From an uncultured Lachnospiraceae bacterium (lineage in GTDB: Bacteria > Bacillota > Clostridia > Lachnospirales > Lachnospiraceae), in contig CAJOGB010000002.1 in assembly GCA_905233835.1 (NCBI GenBank), positions 40,307-48,099 on the forward strand: a stretch of 7,793 nt of DNA, read 5' to 3'. Below the pieces are notes generated by a model. It had not been told where the DNA came from. It was given only the letters and a program-made list of their open reading frames with translations, and searched no databases. Below, in pieces: positions 5,854-7,793 of the stretch. The position numbers and the translations under genes are program-made. Within the stretch, counting starts at the first letter, position 1; every line of letters begins with the position of its first letter.

Positions 5854-7035
5854 ATGAATAAATTAATCCATACACCGGAGGGTGTTCGCGATATTTACAG
5901 CGAAGAATTTATGAAGCGTCAGTACTTGCAGACACAGATTTTAGACAAGATGAAGCATTACGGATATGAGAATATTCAGACGCCTACCTTTGAATTTTTT
6001 GATATCTTTGCGAAGGAGATGAGTACCATTTCAGCCAAGGAGTTGTTTAAATTCTTTGACAGAGACGGAAATACTCTTGTGCTTCGTCCGGATTTTACAC
6101 CGTCCATTGCTAGGGCTTGTGCCAAGTATTTTACGGAAGAAATTAAACCGATTCGTCTTTCTTACAGCGGGAATGTTTTTTCCAATAATTTGAATTATCA
6201 AGGAAGATTAAAAGAATCCACCCAGCTGGGAGTAGAGTTTATCGGAGATGATTCTTTGGAAACCGATGCAGAGATTATATCATTGGCATGTGAATCTCTT
6301 CTTTCCGTGGGATTAAAAGATTTTAAAATTTCCATAGGTCATGCATCCATTTTACAGAGTTTAATGGAAGCCGCTAACTTTTCCGAGGAAGAAAAAGAAG
6401 AAGTAAAAGAGTATGTTTTGAATAAAAACTTCTTTGGTTTGGATGAATATGTTTCAAAAAAATCCATTGATGCAAAACTTCGTGAGTTATTCTCGTTGCT
6501 TCGGGATTTTTATTCTTCTCCGGACGAGTTTGTTTTGGCAAAAGAGATTTCAAAAGAATATGAAGGTATCTATCAAAGCTTTTTATATTTTGAAAATCTG
6601 TATGAATTACTCCAGGCCTATAAGGTAAGTGACTATGTGTCTTTTGAAATGGGGTTGATTTCTGCCCATGAGTATTATACCGGCGTTATTTTTTCCGGAT
6701 ACACATATGGTTCCGGAGAACCCATTGTAAAGGGCGGTCGTTACGATCAGCTTCTTTCATACTTTGGAAAAGATGCTTACGCCATTGGATTTGCCGTATT
6801 TGTTGACGGTCTTTTAATGGCTGTGGATAATCAAAAGATTTCCTTACCGGTGGAGCATAAAGTTGATGTGATTTTATATCAAAAAGAACATCGTATCAGC
6901 GCCATCGAAAAAGCCAAGATTTATCGTGATTACGGAAAGGTTGTACAAATGATACGATACGCAGATTCCGAAGAATTAAAGCGTTATAAAGAAATGTATC
7001 AGGGTGATTTTATCGAAGTGATTGGAGAAGAGTAA
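5854..7035 (+). CDS. hisZ: ATP phosphoribosyltransferase regulatory subunit HisZ
   Basis: HisZ is a catalytically inactive relative of histidyl-tRNA synthetase that combines with short-form HisG to make the active, histidine-sensitive ATP phosphoribosyltransferase. The 393-residue protein begins with TPEGVRDI (7-14), the start shared with HisRS. Class II synthetase-like motif 1 lies near YENIQTPTFEFFD (38-50). LRPDFTPSIARACAKYF (77-93) and YQGRLKESTQLGVEFIG (115-131) form the motif 2 region, and GGRYDQLLSYFGKDAYAIGFAVFVDGL (294-320) is motif 3. HisRS normally has a signature like GLDYYTRTVFE; here it is AHEYYTGVIFSGY (271-283), lacking the synthetase arginine, which favours HisZ. The C-terminal ~70 residues are shorter than a full HisRS anticodon-binding domain. 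Immediate linkage to a short hisG makes HisZ the clear choice. GAGAGGGA (5842-5849) is the ribosome binding site. The hisG gene follows after two bases. Confidence 0.94.
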   Translation: MNKLIHTPEGVRDIYSEEFMKRQYLQTQILDKMKHYGYENIQTPTFEFFDIFAKEMSTISAKELFKFFDRDGNTLVLRPDFTPSIARACAKYFTEEIKPIRLSYSGNVFSNNLNYQGRLKESTQLGVEFIGDDSLETDAEIISLACESLLSVGLKDFKISIGHASILQSLMEAANFSEEEKEEVKEYVLNKNFFGLDEYVSKKSIDAKLRELFSLLRDFYSSPDEFVLAKEISKEYEGIYQSFLYFENLYELLQAYKVSDYVSFEMGLISAHEYYTGVIFSGYTYGSGEPIVKGGRYDQLLSYFGKDAYAIGFAVFVDGLLMAVDNQKISLPVEHKVDVILYQKEHRISAIEKAKIYRDYGKVVQMIRYADSEELKRYKEMYQGDFIEVIGEE

Positions 7036-7037
7036 GA

Positions 7038-7688
7038 ATGGAAGATAATCGTTATCTTACCGTTGCCTTGGGAAAGGGCCGTTTGGCAAAACAGGCAATG
7101 GAGATTTTTGAAAATATCGGAATCACCTGTGAAGAAATGAAGGATAAAGATTCCAGAAAACTGATTTTTGTAAATGAGGAATACAAAATGCGTTTCTTTT
7201 TATCCAAAGGACCGGATGTACCCACGTATGTGGAATATGGTGCTGCGGATATTGGTATTGTAGGTGAAGACACGATTTTGGAAGAAGCCAGAAATGTTTA
7301 TGAGGTTTTAGACCTTGGCTTCGGAAAATGCCGCATGTGTGTGTGCGGACCAAAAGAAGCGGAAGAGTTGTTAAAGCATCAGGAACTTATTCGTGTTGCC
7401 ACAAAGTATCCCAGAATCGCAAAAAACTATTTTTATAACAGAAAAGATCAGACCATTGATATTATCAAATTAAACGGTTCCATCGAGTTGGCTCCTATTG
7501 TGGGTCTTTCCGAAGTGATTGTGGATATTGTGGAGACAGGAAGTACCTTAAAGGAAAACGGACTGGTGGTTTTGGAAGAAATTTGCCCGCTTTCCGCTCG
7601 AGTGATTGTGAACCAGGTATCTATGAAAATGGAAAACGATCGTATTACAAAGATTATTACTGCATTCAAAAAGGAATTGGAAAAATGA
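7038..7688 (+). CDS. hisG: ATP phosphoribosyltransferase catalytic subunit, short form
   Basis: HisG condenses ATP with PRPP to form phosphoribosyl-ATP, the first step of histidine synthesis. With 216 residues this is the short form, which lacks the C-terminal regulatory domain of the ~300-residue type and depends on HisZ. Recognisable blocks are LTVALGKGRLAKQAMEI (7-23), GPDVPTYVEYGAADIGIVGED (58-78), and the PRPP-binding loop DIVETGSTLKENGL (163-176). TKYPRIAKNYF (122-132) is another conserved segment. The ATG lies two bases after the hisZ stop, with GGAG at 7024-7027 as a rather distant ribosome binding site, consistent with coupling to hisZ so that both subunits are made together. The TGA stop overlaps the hisD start in ATGA. 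The length and motifs are normal for the family. Confidence 0.96.
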   Translation: MEDNRYLTVALGKGRLAKQAMEIFENIGITCEEMKDKDSRKLIFVNEEYKMRFFLSKGPDVPTYVEYGAADIGIVGEDTILEEARNVYEVLDLGFGKCRMCVCGPKEAEELLKHQELIRVATKYPRIAKNYFYNRKDQTIDIIKLNGSIELAPIVGLSEVIVDIVETGSTLKENGLVVLEEICPLSARVIVNQVSMKMENDRITKIITAFKKELEK

Positions 7689-7793
7689 GAATACAAACAT
7701 TGACGAAGTCATCCATTGATACGTTATTATCCGAATTATTAAAACGTTCTCCCGCGAATTATGTTTCTTATGAATCCGCGGTGAAGGAAATTG
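7685..7793 (+). CDS. hisD: Histidinol dehydrogenase, N-terminal part (3' end outside window)
   Basis: HisD carries out the last two oxidations of histidine synthesis, histidinol to histidine, with NAD and zinc. Only 36 codons are present. The reading frame from the ATG at 7685 gives MRIQTLTKSSIDTLLSELL followed by KRSPANYVSYESAVKEI. The LLKRSPxxYxxYExxVxxI pattern is the known N-terminal helix region of clostridial HisD, before the usual VRxxGDxAL segment that would follow outside the window. The ATG overlaps the hisG stop (ATGA), with AAGGA at 7671-7675 nine bases upstream. The catalytic region is not visible, so activity cannot be judged. The gene order hisZ-hisG-hisD is common in Firmicutes and supports the call. 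Confidence 0.9.
   Translation, partial: MRIQTLTKSSIDTLLSELLKRSPANYVSYESAVKEI

Overview
The window is a dense, single-strand (+) block of housekeeping genes from an AT-rich Firmicute. The protein sequences and gene neighbourhood look most like the class Clostridia and probably the family Lachnospiraceae. The basis is family resemblance: the MATWKSRGLRGS-type RecU start, the omega subunit style, a coiled-coil protein after coaD, and a hisZ-hisG-hisD order with a short HisG. Genus cannot be decided from the sequence alone.

Layout. Positions 1-4262 are one compact run: the 3' end of gmk, then rpoZ, rimO, pgsA, rsmD, coaD and an unnamed coiled-coil gene. Gaps are 15 bases or less, and several genes overlap (rimO/pgsA by 17 bases, rsmD/coaD by 1). 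This looks like a single operon, closed by a strong intrinsic terminator at 4268-4297. A two-gene block follows: an RluA-family pseudouridine synthase (4304-5248), whose ATG lies only six bases after the terminator U-tract with no visible ribosome binding site, and recU (5257-5792). The recU reading frame is broken between its N-terminal and catalytic parts.

The histidine operon then begins: hisZ (5854-7035), hisG (7038-7688) and the start of hisD (7685 to window end). A promoter with perfect consensus -35 (TTGACA) and -10 (TATAAT) hexamers and a 17-base spacer lies across the end of recU. Just downstream, in the short leader, are three CTAG-like half-sites spaced exactly 8 bases apart. That is the geometry of a TrpR-superfamily operator and suggests repressor control of histidine synthesis.

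Functionally, the first block combines GTP supply (gmk), RNA polymerase assembly (rpoZ), ribosome modification (rimO, rsmD), phospholipid synthesis (pgsA) and coenzyme A synthesis (coaD). The second block adds rRNA or tRNA pseudouridylation and Holliday junction resolution or chromosome segregation. The third is the committed entry to histidine synthesis, where HisG and HisZ form a hetero-oligomeric ATP phosphoribosyltransferase. I see no mobile element, CRISPR array, tRNA or rRNA gene, and no evidence of a wholly new system. The points most worth checking are the broken recU, the histidine promoter/operator, and the terminator abutting an SD-less start codon.
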